Shown: positions 44,437 through 53,533, counted from the first letter of the stretch. The stretch: 64,000 nt of DNA from Paraburkholderia heleia NBRC 101817 (GCF_000739775.1 NZ_BBJH01000021.1:1-64000); one strand, 5' to 3'. A program made the numbers and translations. The notes: generated by a model from the sequence alone, not told the origin.

Positions 44437-45546
44437 TCACGCAGCGAGTTGCTGCGCGAAGCGACGCTCGAACGCCTGGCCGTTCGCGTCGAAGAGATGG
44501 CAATGGTCGGGCGTCGAGCCCACCCTGAACGCCTCGCCGCGCTCGTGCCGCTCCAGCGGCGCAATGCGCGCGATCAGGCCATCGGGCGCAACCGCGCATT
44601 CGGCGTAAAGGTAGGCGGCGTCGCCGAGCGACTCGACCGTCATCGCCTTCGCGCTCACGCCTTCCGCGCCCGTCATGATGTGCAGATGCTCGGGGCGGAT
44701 GCCCACCGTCACCTTGTCGCCCTCGCGAGCCTTGCCCGGCTCGACGGCCACCTTCTGCGTCTCGCCCGTCTCGTAGCGCACGACGATGCCGTCGCTGCCG
44801 ACCTGCTGCACCGTGCCGTCGAGGAAATTCATCTTCGGCGAGCCGATGAAGCCCGCCACGAAGCGATTGGCCGGTGCGTGATACAGGCGGTTCGGACTGC
44901 CGACCTGTTCGACATTGCCCGCCGAGAGTACGACGATCTTGTCGGCGAGCGTCATCGCTTCGACCTGATCGTGCGTCACGTAGATCATCGTCGTCTTGAG
45001 TTCGTCGTGCAGGCGCGCAAATTCGAGGCGCATCTTCACGCGCAGCGCGGCGTCGAGGTTCGAGAGCGGTTCGTCGAACAGGAACACCTTCGGCTTGCGC
45101 GTGATCGCGCGCCCGATCGCCACGCGCTGGCGCTGGCCGCCCGAAAGCTGCTTGGGCTTGCGCTCGAGCAGATGGTCGATGTGCAGGATCTTCGCGGCGT
45201 TCTTCACGGCCGCGTCGATTTCGGGCTTCTTCGCGCCCGCGAGCTTCAGGCCGAACGCCATGTTGTCGTAGAGCGTCATGTGCGGATACAGCGCATACGA
45301 CTGGAACACCATCGCAATGCCGCGCTTGGCCGGCGGGACGTCGTTCATGCGCGTGCCGTCGATCAACAGGTCGCCGCCGCTGATGTCCTCCAGCCCCGCG
45401 ATCATGCGCATGAGCGTGGTCTTGCCGCAGCCGCTCGGGCCCACGAACACGACGAATTCGCCGTCGCCGATGTCGAGGTTCACGTCGCGCAGCACTTCGT
45501 TGTCGTCGTAACGCTTCAGTACGTCTCTGAGGATCACGCTTGCCAT
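44437..45546 (-). CDS. ABC transporter ATP-binding protein, MalK/UgpC type (polyol uptake)
   Basis: The ATPase of a carbohydrate importer. The 369-aa product has Walker A GPSGCGKTT, Q-loop VFQSYALYPHMTL, signature LSGGQRQRVAIGRAI, Walker B KVFLFDEPLSNLDA and switch HDQVEAMTLADK. The C-terminal regulatory OB-fold (about residues 240-360) contains VGIRPEHLHI. It is last in the minus-strand operon, 39 bp after the HAD gene. Confidence 0.92.
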   Translation of the reverse strand: MASVILRDVLKRYDDNEVLRDVNLDIGDGEFVVFVGPSGCGKTTLMRMIAGLEDISGGDLLIDGTRMNDVPPAKRGIAMVFQSYALYPHMTLYDNMAFGLKLAGAKKPEIDAAVKNAAKILHIDHLLERKPKQLSGGQRQRVAIGRAITRKPKVFLFDEPLSNLDAALRVKMRLEFARLHDELKTTMIYVTHDQVEAMTLADKIVVLSAGNVEQVGSPNRLYHAPANRFVAGFIGSPKMNFLDGTVQQVGSDGIVVRYETGETQKVAVEPGKAREGDKVTVGIRPEHLHIMTGAEGVSAKAMTVESLGDAAYLYAECAVAPDGLIARIAPLERHERGEAFRVGSTPDHCHLFDANGQAFERRFAQQLAA

Positions 45547-45585
45547 GATGTGTCTCCGTTGCTGTCTAAATCTGCCTAAGCCGGT

Positions 45586-46284
45586 TCAGTTCGAACGCGT
45601 TTGCACCTGGTTCATCCAGTACGCCACCCGCGCGGGCAGCGTCGTCATGTCGTCGAAGATTTCGATTGCACCCGCTTCGCGCAACTCGTGCGCATGCGCG
45701 TCGCCGCCCACGTGCGTGCCGCCCACGAAGCCGAGCACCGTCATGCCGGCGGCGCACGCCGCACTCACGCCCGTCACGCTGTCCTCGACCACGAGGCACG
45801 CGGCGGGCGCGACGTCCATGCCCTGCGCCGCCGCGAGATAGACGTCGGGCGCGGGCTTCGGCCGGGCGACGAGATCCGCGCAGTACACACGCGCGCCAAA
45901 GAATCGGTCGAGTCCGTTGCGCGCCAGCACCTCGCGCACCACCGCCGTGTAGCTGTTGCTCGCGCAGGCCTTGGTAAGCGCCACCGCCTCCAGCGCCGCC
46001 ACGACACCCGGGAAAAGCGGTGCCTCACGCGCTTGCGCTTCTGCGACCACGCGGATCGCATCGACGTCGGCGGCGGTGAGGCTGCGCCCGAGCGCTTCGC
46101 CCGCACCGCCCAGCACGCGCTCGATACGCTGGCCGAGCAGCGGCAAGACGACGGGCGCCGCGTCGACGCCGGGCCAGCGCGCTTCGAGTTCGCGCACCAG
46201 CACGCGGGCCGCCACGGCTTCGCTGTCGATCAGCACGCCGTCGCAATCGCAGATGAGGGCTTGAATGGACATCGCATTCGCCAT
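45586..46284 (-). CDS. HAD superfamily phosphatase
   Basis: A 232-aa haloacid dehalogenase of the beta-phosphoglucomutase-like group. Motif I is LICDCDGVLIDSE (two catalytic Asp), the cap domain spans about residues 20-85, motif II is ACASNSYTAV, motif III VARPKPAPDVYL, motif IV VVEDSVTGVSAACAAG. Its ATG overlaps the permease stop (TAATG), so it belongs to the operon. It may remove stray sugar phosphates; the substrate is unknown. Confidence 0.88.
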   Translation of the reverse strand: MANAMSIQALICDCDGVLIDSEAVAARVLVRELEARWPGVDAAPVVLPLLGQRIERVLGGAGEALGRSLTAADVDAIRVVAEAQAREAPLFPGVVAALEAVALTKACASNSYTAVVREVLARNGLDRFFGARVYCADLVARPKPAPDVYLAAAQGMDVAPAACLVVEDSVTGVSAACAAGMTVLGFVGGTHVGGDAHAHELREAGAIEIFDDMTTLPARVAYWMNQVQTRSN

Positions 46285-47153
46285 TACTTGACTGCCCCGA
46301 AGGTAAGGCCGCGCACCAGTTGCTTCTGCGAAAGCCAGCCGACGATCAGCACCGGCGCGACCGCGAGCAGCGACGCCGCGGAGAGCTTCGCCCAGAACAG
46401 CCCCTCGGGACTCGAGTACGACGCGATGAACACCGTCAGCGGCGCGGCGTTCGAACTGGAGAGGTTGATGCTCCAGAACGCTTCGTTCCACGAAAGAATG
46501 ATCAGCAGCAGCGCGGTGGAAGCGAGCCCCGGCACGGCCATCGGCATGAGCAGATAGACGATTTCCTGCCAGGTGGCCGCGCCGTCCATGCGCCCGGCTT
46601 CGAGAATGTCCTTGGGAATCTCGTTGAAGTACGTGTACGCCATCCACACGGCAATCGGCAGATTGATGAGCGTGTAGACGATCACGAGTCCGCTCACGGT
46701 GTCGAGCAGCCCCGAGTTCTTCCACAGCAGATAGATCGGCACGAGCACGCCCACCGAAGGCATCATCTTCGTGGAGAGCATCCACAACAGGATTCCCTGC
46801 GTGCGCTTGTTCGGGAAGAACGCCATCGCGTAGGCTGCGGGCACGGCGAGGAGGAGGCAGACGATCGTCACGCCGGCCGAGATCAGCACGGAATTCCACG
46901 CGAACGCGAAGTAGTTGCTGCGCGCGAACACCTCTCTGAAGCTGTCGAGCGTCGGCACGAAGAAGATCGTCGGGATATAGGCCTGCTGCTCGGTCTTGAA
47001 CGCCGTGATCGTCATCCAGAAGATCGGGAAGAACAGCGCGAGCGCGATCAGCCAGGCCAGGAGCCCCGGCAGCACGCGCGCGATGAACTGCAGCGGCGAC
47101 GAATGGTTGACCGCGTCGGGCGATTGCGCGGGCGTAGCGGTAATCTGGCTCAT
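46284..47153 (-). CDS. carbohydrate ABC transporter permease (MalG type)
   Basis: A 289-aa inner membrane permease with six hydrophobic segments. The EAA loop contacting the ATPase is DILEAGRMDGAATWQEIVYL followed by LMPMAVPG. ATGA overlap with the upstream permease gene and TAATG overlap with the HAD gene show tight coupling. Confidence 0.93.
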   Translation of the reverse strand: MSQITATPAQSPDAVNHSSPLQFIARVLPGLLAWLIALALFFPIFWMTITAFKTEQQAYIPTIFFVPTLDSFREVFARSNYFAFAWNSVLISAGVTIVCLLLAVPAAYAMAFFPNKRTQGILLWMLSTKMMPSVGVLVPIYLLWKNSGLLDTVSGLVIVYTLINLPIAVWMAYTYFNEIPKDILEAGRMDGAATWQEIVYLLMPMAVPGLASTALLLIILSWNEAFWSINLSSSNAAPLTVFIASYSSPEGLFWAKLSAASLLAVAPVLIVGWLSQKQLVRGLTFGAVK

Positions 47154-48094
47154 TTTTCGTACTCCCCTTTGAGGTTGCGCGCGAGCATGCGCACGAGGAA
47201 GAACGACACGATGTTCGCGAGGACGACAGCGAGAATGCCGCCAGCCGAAGCGATGCCCACGTCGAACTGCTGCAGGCCCATCGAGTAGATCAGGTAAGTG
47301 AGGTTGGTGGTCGCGTTGCCGGGACCGCCGCCCGTGGTCGTGTAGATCTCGGCGAAGATCGAGAGCAGGAAGATGGTTTCCATCATCACGACAACGGCAA
47401 TCGCGCGCCGCAGGTGCGGCAGCGTGATATAGAAGAACAAGGCGATCGGGCCCGCGCCGTCGATCTTCGCGGCTTCCTTCTGCTCCTGGTCGAGCGACTG
47501 GATCGCCGTGAAGAGAATGAGGAACGCGAACGGCAGCCACTGCCACGCCACGATCATGATGACCGCGGTGAGGGGATAAACGGCGAACCAGTCGATCGGC
47601 GTCATGCCCATCGAGCGCATCGCGATGGCCACGAGTCCGTACACCGGATGCAGGATCATGTTCTTCCAGATCAGCGCGCTCACCGTGGGCATCACGAAGA
47701 ACGGCGCGATCGCGAACAGGCGCGCCACGCCCTGACCGATGAACTTGCGGTCGAACAGCACCGCCATCAGCACGCCGCCGACCACGGTGATAACGAGCAC
47801 CGCCACGATCAACTCGATGGTGTGCACGATCGACGGCACGAACGAGGGGTCGGTAGCGAGGAACCTGTAGTTGTCGAAGCCCGCGAACCCCTTGAGATCG
47901 GGGTTGAGCAGGTTGTATCGCGTGAACGAATACCAGATCGTCATCGCGAGCGGGATCGTCATCCACAGCAGCAGCACTGCCACGGACGGCGACACGAGCC
48001 AGCGTGAGGCCGAGCGGCGCGATTCGACCTGCTGCGGTTTCTGTGGCGTGCGCGCTCGATTGAATATAGGCATGGGGAGATGGAGATGACGCAT
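47150..48094 (-). CDS. carbohydrate ABC transporter permease (MalF type)
   Basis: A 314-aa permease, partner of the MalG-type protein. It has six membrane segments (first: VAVLLLWMTIPLAMTIWYSF) and the EAA loop QKEAAKIDGAGPIALFFYI. The ATG at 48094 has AAGGGTGG upstream; an internal ATG at 48073 is possible. It is 144 bp after the binding protein gene. Confidence 0.9.
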   Translation of the reverse strand: MRHLHLPMPIFNRARTPQKPQQVESRRSASRWLVSPSVAVLLLWMTIPLAMTIWYSFTRYNLLNPDLKGFAGFDNYRFLATDPSFVPSIVHTIELIVAVLVITVVGGVLMAVLFDRKFIGQGVARLFAIAPFFVMPTVSALIWKNMILHPVYGLVAIAMRSMGMTPIDWFAVYPLTAVIMIVAWQWLPFAFLILFTAIQSLDQEQKEAAKIDGAGPIALFFYITLPHLRRAIAVVVMMETIFLLSIFAEIYTTTGGGPGNATTNLTYLIYSMGLQQFDVGIASAGGILAVVLANIVSFFLVRMLARNLKGEYEK

Positions 48095-48238
48095 GAGGAC
48101 CACCCTTCTCGGTTGCGCGCCTGTGCGGGGCACGGCGCGGCATCGGCTGTCGCGAGCGTGCGCGCCACGCCGGGTGGCCCGGCGCGCGCTCGCGCTACTA
48201 CACTGGCTGCCTGAACGGCGCAGCCTGACTTCTCGCGG

Positions 48239-49573
48239 CTACTTCTGATACCCGGCTTGCGCCACGGCGCGATTGGCCGCGGCGTTGCCGGCGGCAAGCG
48301 CCTGATCGACGCTCATCTGCCCCGCCACGGCGCCCGCAATGCTCTGGCCCACGACGGTACCGAACGACTGGAACTCAGGAATCCCGACGAACTGGATACC
48401 CGTGTACGGCACCGGCTTCGCGGTCGGATGGTTCGGATCGGCGGTCTGGATCGCCTTCAGCACGAAGTCGGAGAACGGTGCGGCCTTCTTGTACTCGGGA
48501 TTCTGATAGGTCGAAATCCGCGTACCCGACGGCACCGAAGCCCAGCCCTCGTCCTGCGCGACCATCTGGACATACTCCTTCGACGTGGCCCATTCGATGA
48601 ACTTCTTCGCGGCGTCCTGCGACTTCGACGACTTCGGCACCGCGAGCGCCCACGACCACAGCCAGTGCGCGCCGTTGGGCGTGACTTCGGTCGGCGCGGC
48701 CGCGAAGCCGATCTTGTCGGCCACCTGCGACTGCTGCTTGTTGTAGAGAATGCCCGCGGCCACCGTGGCGTCGATCCACATCGCGCACTTGCCCGAGGAC
48801 ATCAGCGTGAGGTTTTCGTTGAAGCCGTTCGAGCTGGCTCCCGGAGGGCCGTCCTTCTTCAGCATGTCCACGTAGAAGTTCACCGCCTTCTTCCACTCGG
48901 GCGAGGTGAGCTGCGCCTGCCACTTTTCGTCGAACCAGCGGCCGCCGAAGGTGTTCGCGACCGTCGTCACGTACGCCATGTTCTCGCCCCAGCCGGCCTT
49001 GCCGCGCAGGCAGATGCCGTAGGTGCCGGCGGACTTGTCGGTGAGCTTGTCGGCGAAGTCCCTGATCTGGTCATAGGTCGGCTGCTCGGGCATCTTGAGG
49101 CCCTTCTTGTCGAACAGGTCCTTGCGGTAATACGTCATCGAGCTTTCGACGTAGAACGGCAGCGCGTAGAGCGTGCCGTTGTACGAGAGGCCGTCGCGCG
49201 CGGTCTTTACCACGTCGTCGAGATCGTAGCTGGCAGGCAGGTTCGTCATCGGCACGATCCAGCCGCGCTTGCCCCATTGCGGCGCCTCGTAGGTGCCGAT
49301 CATCATCACGTCGAACTGGCCGCTGTTGGTCGTGATGTCGGTGGTCGCGCGCTGGCGCAGCACGTTTTCTTCGAGAATCACCCAGTTCAGCTTGATACCC
49401 GGATTGGCCTTTTCGAAGGCCGGCGAGAGCTTCTTCAGCTCGATCATGTCCGGATTGTTCAACATGGCGATCGTGACGGTCTGCGCATGCGCGGCGCTCG
49501 CCGCGGCGACGAGTGCACCCACACTCACCGCCCGGCTTATGCACTTGGCGGCGGTCTTCATTGCTGGCTTCAT
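48239..49573 (-). CDS. polyol/sugar ABC transporter substrate-binding protein
   Basis: A 444-aa periplasmic binding protein of the extracellular solute-binding family 1. The signal peptide ends SAAHA before QTVTIAMLN. Body motifs include LSPAFEKANPGIKLNWVILE, FDVMMIGTYEAPQWGKRGWI and GYQK at the end, resembling SmoE/MtlE polyol-binding proteins. AAGGAG precedes the ATG. Ligand specificity (sorbitol, mannitol or arabitol) is inferred from the neighbouring dehydrogenases. Confidence 0.9.
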   Translation of the reverse strand: MKPAMKTAAKCISRAVSVGALVAAASAAHAQTVTIAMLNNPDMIELKKLSPAFEKANPGIKLNWVILEENVLRQRATTDITTNSGQFDVMMIGTYEAPQWGKRGWIVPMTNLPASYDLDDVVKTARDGLSYNGTLYALPFYVESSMTYYRKDLFDKKGLKMPEQPTYDQIRDFADKLTDKSAGTYGICLRGKAGWGENMAYVTTVANTFGGRWFDEKWQAQLTSPEWKKAVNFYVDMLKKDGPPGASSNGFNENLTLMSSGKCAMWIDATVAAGILYNKQQSQVADKIGFAAAPTEVTPNGAHWLWSWALAVPKSSKSQDAAKKFIEWATSKEYVQMVAQDEGWASVPSGTRISTYQNPEYKKAAPFSDFVLKAIQTADPNHPTAKPVPYTGIQFVGIPEFQSFGTVVGQSIAGAVAGQMSVDQALAAGNAAANRAVAQAGYQK

Positions 49574-49669
49574 GACGTTGTCTCCTTGTTCGTTGCGTTA
49601 TGTCTTGCTGCAGCCGTGCTGCTGTCGTGATGCGTTGTGCAAGGGTTGCGGCGGGGGTTGCGGGAAAGG

Positions 49670-50473
49670 TCAGCTCATCCAGTTGCCGCCGTCGACGTTG
49701 AGGGTCTGCGCGGTGATGTAGTCGGCGTCGGCGGAGGCGAGGAAGAGCGCGGCGCCCGTGAGATCTTCGGGCAGGCCCATGCGACCGAGCGGCACGGCCT
49801 CGCCCACGAGGCGCTTCTTCTCGCCGAGAGGGCGATGCTCGTAGCGTGCGAAGAGCGCGTCGACCTGCTCCCACATGGGCGTGTCGACCACACCCGGCGC
49901 GATGCCGTTGACATTGATGCGATGGGGCGCCAGCGCAAGCGCCGCCGACTGCGTGTAGCTCAGCACGGCGGCCTTGGTCGCGCAGTAGTGCGAGACGAGC
50001 GCTTCGCCGCGGCGGCCCGCCTGCGACGACATGTTGATGATCTTGCCGCCCTGGCCCTGCTCGACCATGCGGCGCGCCACGGCCTGCATGAGAAAGAACA
50101 TGCCTTTCACGTTCACCGCGAAGAGGCGGTCGTACACGTCCCAGGATTCGTCGAGAAGCGGGCGCATGTCGAAAAGCGCCGCGTTGTTGAAGAGGATGTC
50201 GATGCGGCCGAAGCGTTCGACCGCGCTCTGCACGATGCGGTCGATGTCCTCACGGCGGGTGACGTCGGCGCAGATCGCGAGCACGCGCTCGGGGTACGCG
50301 GCGGCGAGCGTTGGGACGACGGACCCGGCGGGCTTCACGTCGACGAGCACGCAGCGCGCGCCTTCGTCGAGATAGCGCTGGGCGACCGCCTCGCCAATGC
50401 CGCTCGCCGCGCCGGTCAGCACGGCTATCTTGTCCTGCAAACGTCCGGCCGCTGGGGTCGCGGTGTGTGCCAC
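49670..50473 (-). CDS. SDR-family polyol (sorbitol-type) dehydrogenase
   Basis: A 267-aa short-chain dehydrogenase, first gene of the minus-strand operon. It has VLTGAASGIGEAVAQRYL, FNNAALFDMRPLL, the Ser in INMSSQAGRRGE, and HYCATKAAVLSYTQS (Tyr and Lys). It resembles SmoS/PolS sorbitol dehydrogenases that accompany similar ABC transporters. The start is GTG with GGAG upstream. Sorbitol to fructose or galactitol oxidation is likely but not provable here. Confidence 0.86.
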   Translation of the reverse strand: MAHTATPAAGRLQDKIAVLTGAASGIGEAVAQRYLDEGARCVLVDVKPAGSVVPTLAAAYPERVLAICADVTRREDIDRIVQSAVERFGRIDILFNNAALFDMRPLLDESWDVYDRLFAVNVKGMFFLMQAVARRMVEQGQGGKIINMSSQAGRRGEALVSHYCATKAAVLSYTQSAALALAPHRINVNGIAPGVVDTPMWEQVDALFARYEHRPLGEKKRLVGEAVPLGRMGLPEDLTGAALFLASADADYITAQTLNVDGGNWMS

Positions 50474-50552
50474 AGGTTGTCTCCAGTTTCGTTCGTGCAG
50501 GGCGCGCTGCGCAGGCGCTCCAGGGGAGCCGCTGAGCGATCGCCCGACATGT

Positions 50553-50606
50553 GAGCATTTGCTCTGTCGTTGATCGAATGATCGGATACGAGTCGGAGAC
50601 TGTCAA
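50553..50606 (-). promoter_or_regulatory. promoter and operator of the polyol transporter operon
   Basis: Read on the minus strand: TTGACA (plus 50601-50606), 17-bp spacer, GATCAT (plus 50578-50583), 13 bp, then GAGCAAATGCTC (plus 50553-50564). The -10 flank GATCATTCG(A/T)TCAAC and the dyad arms are shared with the dalD promoter at identical spacing. Confidence 0.75.
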
Positions 50607-50720
50607 GGCGAACAAACGCGATTGGACGAGATTTCGATGGTGCGGCGCGCAAGCCTCGACTGGCTGCGGCCTGCAGATCCGGCCCCCTGACCGGATGTCG
50701 AGCTGGCTCGCCAATCAGAG

Positions 50721-50735
50721 TGATATGTTATATCA
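50721..50735. promoter_or_regulatory. Fur/Zur-like palindrome before the metal transporter
   Basis: TGATAT-GTT-ATATCA is a perfect AT-rich dyad 60 bp before the binding protein gene, in an otherwise GC-rich region. It resembles half of the ATGTTATA-type Zur sites. The metal sensed is not defined by sequence. Confidence 0.5.
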
Positions 50736-50795
50736 TCTCGCCTTCGTCACGCCGACGCGTCCGCCTTCAGGCTCCCTATAGACAAGGATAGAACC

Positions 50796-51779
50796 ATGAT
50801 CACGTTCAGCCGCGCCAACTGCACGCCCAAGGTTGCCGCAACGCTCGCGCGCCGTCGCTTCACGCTCGCGCGCCTTGTGGCCGGGCTGGCACTCGCGCTG
50901 GGCACCACTTTCGGCGGCGCGAGCGCGGCCCTGGCGGCGCAGGCCGGCAGCGCCACGATTGCCGTCGTTGCGGCGGAGAACTTCTACGGCGACGTCGCGA
51001 AGCAGATCGGCGGGAATTACGTGGACGTGACGAGCATCCTGAGCAACCCCGACCAGGACCCGCACCTTTTCGAGGCCAGCCCGAAGACCGCCCGCGCGCT
51101 CCAGAATGCGCGCGTCGTGGTGTACAACGGCGCCGATTACGACCCGTGGATGAGCAAGCTGCTGGGCGCCACCGGGGCCGGCACCAGCGGCACCAGCCGC
51201 ACGACGATCGTCGCGGCGGACCTCGTCGGCAAGAAGGCGGGCGACAATCCGCACCTCTGGTACGACCCGAAGACCATGCCCGCCGTGGCGCGCGCCGTAA
51301 GCGCCGCGCTCGGCGCAGCGGACCCCGCGCACAAGAGCGTGTACGATGCCAACCTGGCGACCTTCCTCGCCTCGCTGCAGCCGGTCGACGCCAAGGTCGC
51401 GGCGCTGCGCGCGCGCTACCGGGGACAGCCCGTCACGGCCACGGAGCCGGTGTTCGGCTACCTGTCGGATGCGATCGGCCTCGACATGCGCAACCTGCGC
51501 TTCCAGCTCGCGGCGATGAACGACACCGAGGCGAGCGCCTCGGACATCGCCGCGTTCGAGCGCGACCTGCGCGAGCGCCGCGTGCGCGTGCTGATCTATA
51601 ACAGCCAGGCAACCGAGGCGCTCACGCGGCGCATGCTGGCGCTGGCGAAAGCGTCGAACGTGCCGTCCGTGAGCGTGACCGAAACGCAGCCGGCCGGCGT
51701 GAACTTCCAGCAGTGGATGCTCGCGCAGCTCGACTCGCTCGACAAGGCGCTGGCAGTGGGAACGCCAGGGCAACACTAA
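50796..51779 (+). CDS. metal ABC transporter substrate-binding protein (ZnuA/TroA family)
   Basis: A 327-aa periplasmic metal-binding protein with a long signal region ending ALAAQA. Candidate ligands are His in NPDQDPHLFEASP and His in GDNPHLWYDP. At the third position the usual Zn-type His is replaced by Glu in TEPVFGYLSDAIG, as in Mn-type proteins such as PsaA. The fourth position reads NSQATEAL, not a clear Asp. There is no His-rich loop. Zinc versus manganese or iron is therefore open. Confidence 0.87.
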   Translation: MITFSRANCTPKVAATLARRRFTLARLVAGLALALGTTFGGASAALAAQAGSATIAVVAAENFYGDVAKQIGGNYVDVTSILSNPDQDPHLFEASPKTARALQNARVVVYNGADYDPWMSKLLGATGAGTSGTSRTTIVAADLVGKKAGDNPHLWYDPKTMPAVARAVSAALGAADPAHKSVYDANLATFLASLQPVDAKVAALRARYRGQPVTATEPVFGYLSDAIGLDMRNLRFQLAAMNDTEASASDIAAFERDLRERRVRVLIYNSQATEALTRRMLALAKASNVPSVSVTETQPAGVNFQQWMLAQLDSLDKALAVGTPGQH

Positions 51780-51803
51780 CCGTATTCAGCAAGGACAGAC
51801 GTC

Positions 51804-52757
51804 ATGACCGGGGCCGGGCCTTCGCCCACCGATATCGCGGCATCGCACAACGCACCGCACAACGGCGCGCACCGCGCGCCCACGCCTGTGCTGACGCTAG
51901 CGGGCGTGACGCTCGCGCTCGGCGAACGCACGATCCTGCGCGATGCGAACTTCGCGGTGAACCAGGGCGAGTTCATCGGCGTGCTCGGGCCGAACGGCGC
52001 GGGCAAAACCACGCTCATGCGCGCGATTCTCGGCCTCGTGCCGGCCTCGCACGGCGCGATCCGCGTGCTGGGCGAGCCGGTCGCGCGCGGTAACGCGAAA
52101 ATCGGCTACATGCCGCAGACACGCACGGCGCTCGCGAGCCGCCGCGTGCGCGGCCGCGACTTCGTGGCGATGGCCGCCGACGGCCACCGCTGGGGCCTGC
52201 CGCGCGCCGACGCCGCCACGCGCGCCGACGTTGCGCGCGTGCTGGATCTCGTGGGTGCGAGCGCGCTTGCGGATCGCCCGCTTTCTGAGCTGTCGGGCGG
52301 CGAGCGCCAGCGCCTGCTGCTCGCGCAATGCCTGCTCGGCGACCCGAAGCTGCTGCTGCTCGACGAGCCGCTCATCAGCCTCGACCCCAACCACCAGCGC
52401 GGCGTGGTCGAACTCGTGCGCCGCGTGCAGCGCGAGCTCGGCATCGCGGTGCTGTTCTCCGCGCACGAACTGAACCCGCTCCTGAACGCGCTCGACCGCG
52501 TGCTCTATCTCGGCAACGGCGTGGCCGCGCTCGGCAGCGTGGATGAAGTCATTACCGCGCCCGTGCTCTCGCGCCTCTACGGCTCGCCGATCGACGTGAT
52601 GCGCATGAAAGGCCGCATCTTCGTGATGTCGGGCGACGTGGAAGTCGAAAAGCACGACCACGCGCATGAGCATGACCATGGCGACCACGGCCACGCGCAT
52701 GGCCACGACCACGGCAACGACAACGACAACACACACGGCCACACGCACGATGCTTGA
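51804..52757 (+). CDS. metal ABC transporter ATP-binding protein with His-rich tail
   Basis: A 317-aa ATPase. It has Walker A GPNGAGKTTLMRAIL, signature LSGGERQRLLLAQ, Walker B LLLLDEPLISLDP and switch FSAHELNPLLN. The last 37 residues are dominated by His, Asp and Gly (HDHAHEHDHGDHGHAHGHDH), which is unusual on the cytoplasmic ATPase and may bind metal. It is 24 bp after the binding protein gene and overlaps the permease gene by 8 bp. Confidence 0.9.
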   Translation: MTGAGPSPTDIAASHNAPHNGAHRAPTPVLTLAGVTLALGERTILRDANFAVNQGEFIGVLGPNGAGKTTLMRAILGLVPASHGAIRVLGEPVARGNAKIGYMPQTRTALASRRVRGRDFVAMAADGHRWGLPRADAATRADVARVLDLVGASALADRPLSELSGGERQRLLLAQCLLGDPKLLLLDEPLISLDPNHQRGVVELVRRVQRELGIAVLFSAHELNPLLNALDRVLYLGNGVAALGSVDEVITAPVLSRLYGSPIDVMRMKGRIFVMSGDVEVEKHDHAHEHDHGDHGHAHGHDHGNDNDNTHGHTHDA

Positions 52758-53532
52758 ATACGATTTCATGGTGAACGCCTTCGCGGCGTCGGGCATCGTC
52801 GCGGTGCTCGCGGGCGTGGTGGGCTATTTCCTCGTGATGCGCGGTCAGACCTTTGCGGGCCACGCGCTCTCGCACGTGGGTTTCACGGGCGCGACGGGCG
52901 CCGTGCTGCTAGGCGTTTCGCCGATCTGGGGCATGGTGGGCTTCACGCTCGCCGCCGGCGTTTCGATGGGCGCGCTCGGCGAAAAACTCGCGGGCCGCGA
53001 TGTCGCGATCGGCGTGATTCTTTCGCTCGCACTCGGCTTCGGCCTGCTGTTTCTGCACTTCTTCACGTCGTATGCCACGCAGGTCACGGCGCTGCTGTTC
53101 GGCAACGTGCTGGGCGTGAACCGCGAGACGCTCGGCGTGCTGGCCGCCCTCGCCGTGGCGAGTCTGGCTGCGCTGGCCGCCATCATGCGGCCGCTCTTGT
53201 TCGCCTCGCTGCAGCCCGAACTCGCCGAAGCGAAGGGGGTGTCGCTGCGCGCGGTCTCGATGCTGTTCCTCGCCATCGCCGCGCTCGCGGTGGCCGCGTG
53301 CACGCAGATCGTCGGCGTGCTGCTCGTCTTTACGCTGATGGTCGGTCCGGCCGCCGCCGCGCAGAATCTCACCACGCGCCTCTCAACCGGCCTCGTGCTC
53401 GCCGCGCTGCTCGCGCTCGTGCAGGCATGGCTCGGCGTGACGCTCGCGTTCTACAGCGACTGGCCCACCAGCTTCTGGATCACCGCGCTCGCCGCGCTCG
53501 TCTATGGCGCGAGTCTGATCGGGCGTCGCTAG
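52750..53532 (+). CDS. metal ABC transporter permease (ZnuB family)
   Basis: A 260-aa permease with seven to eight hydrophobic segments (AVLAGVVGYFLVMRGQTFAG, HALSHVGFTGATGAVLLGV, ALAVAACTQIVGVLLVFTLM, VGPAAAAQNLTTR). The ATG lies inside the end of the ATPase gene, so translation is coupled. It completes an ABC metal importer. Confidence 0.92.
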   Translation: MLEYDFMVNAFAASGIVAVLAGVVGYFLVMRGQTFAGHALSHVGFTGATGAVLLGVSPIWGMVGFTLAAGVSMGALGEKLAGRDVAIGVILSLALGFGLLFLHFFTSYATQVTALLFGNVLGVNRETLGVLAALAVASLAALAAIMRPLLFASLQPELAEAKGVSLRAVSMLFLAIAALAVAACTQIVGVLLVFTLMVGPAAAAQNLTTRLSTGLVLAALLALVQAWLGVTLAFYSDWPTSFWITALAALVYGASLIGRR

Positions 53533-53533
53533 G

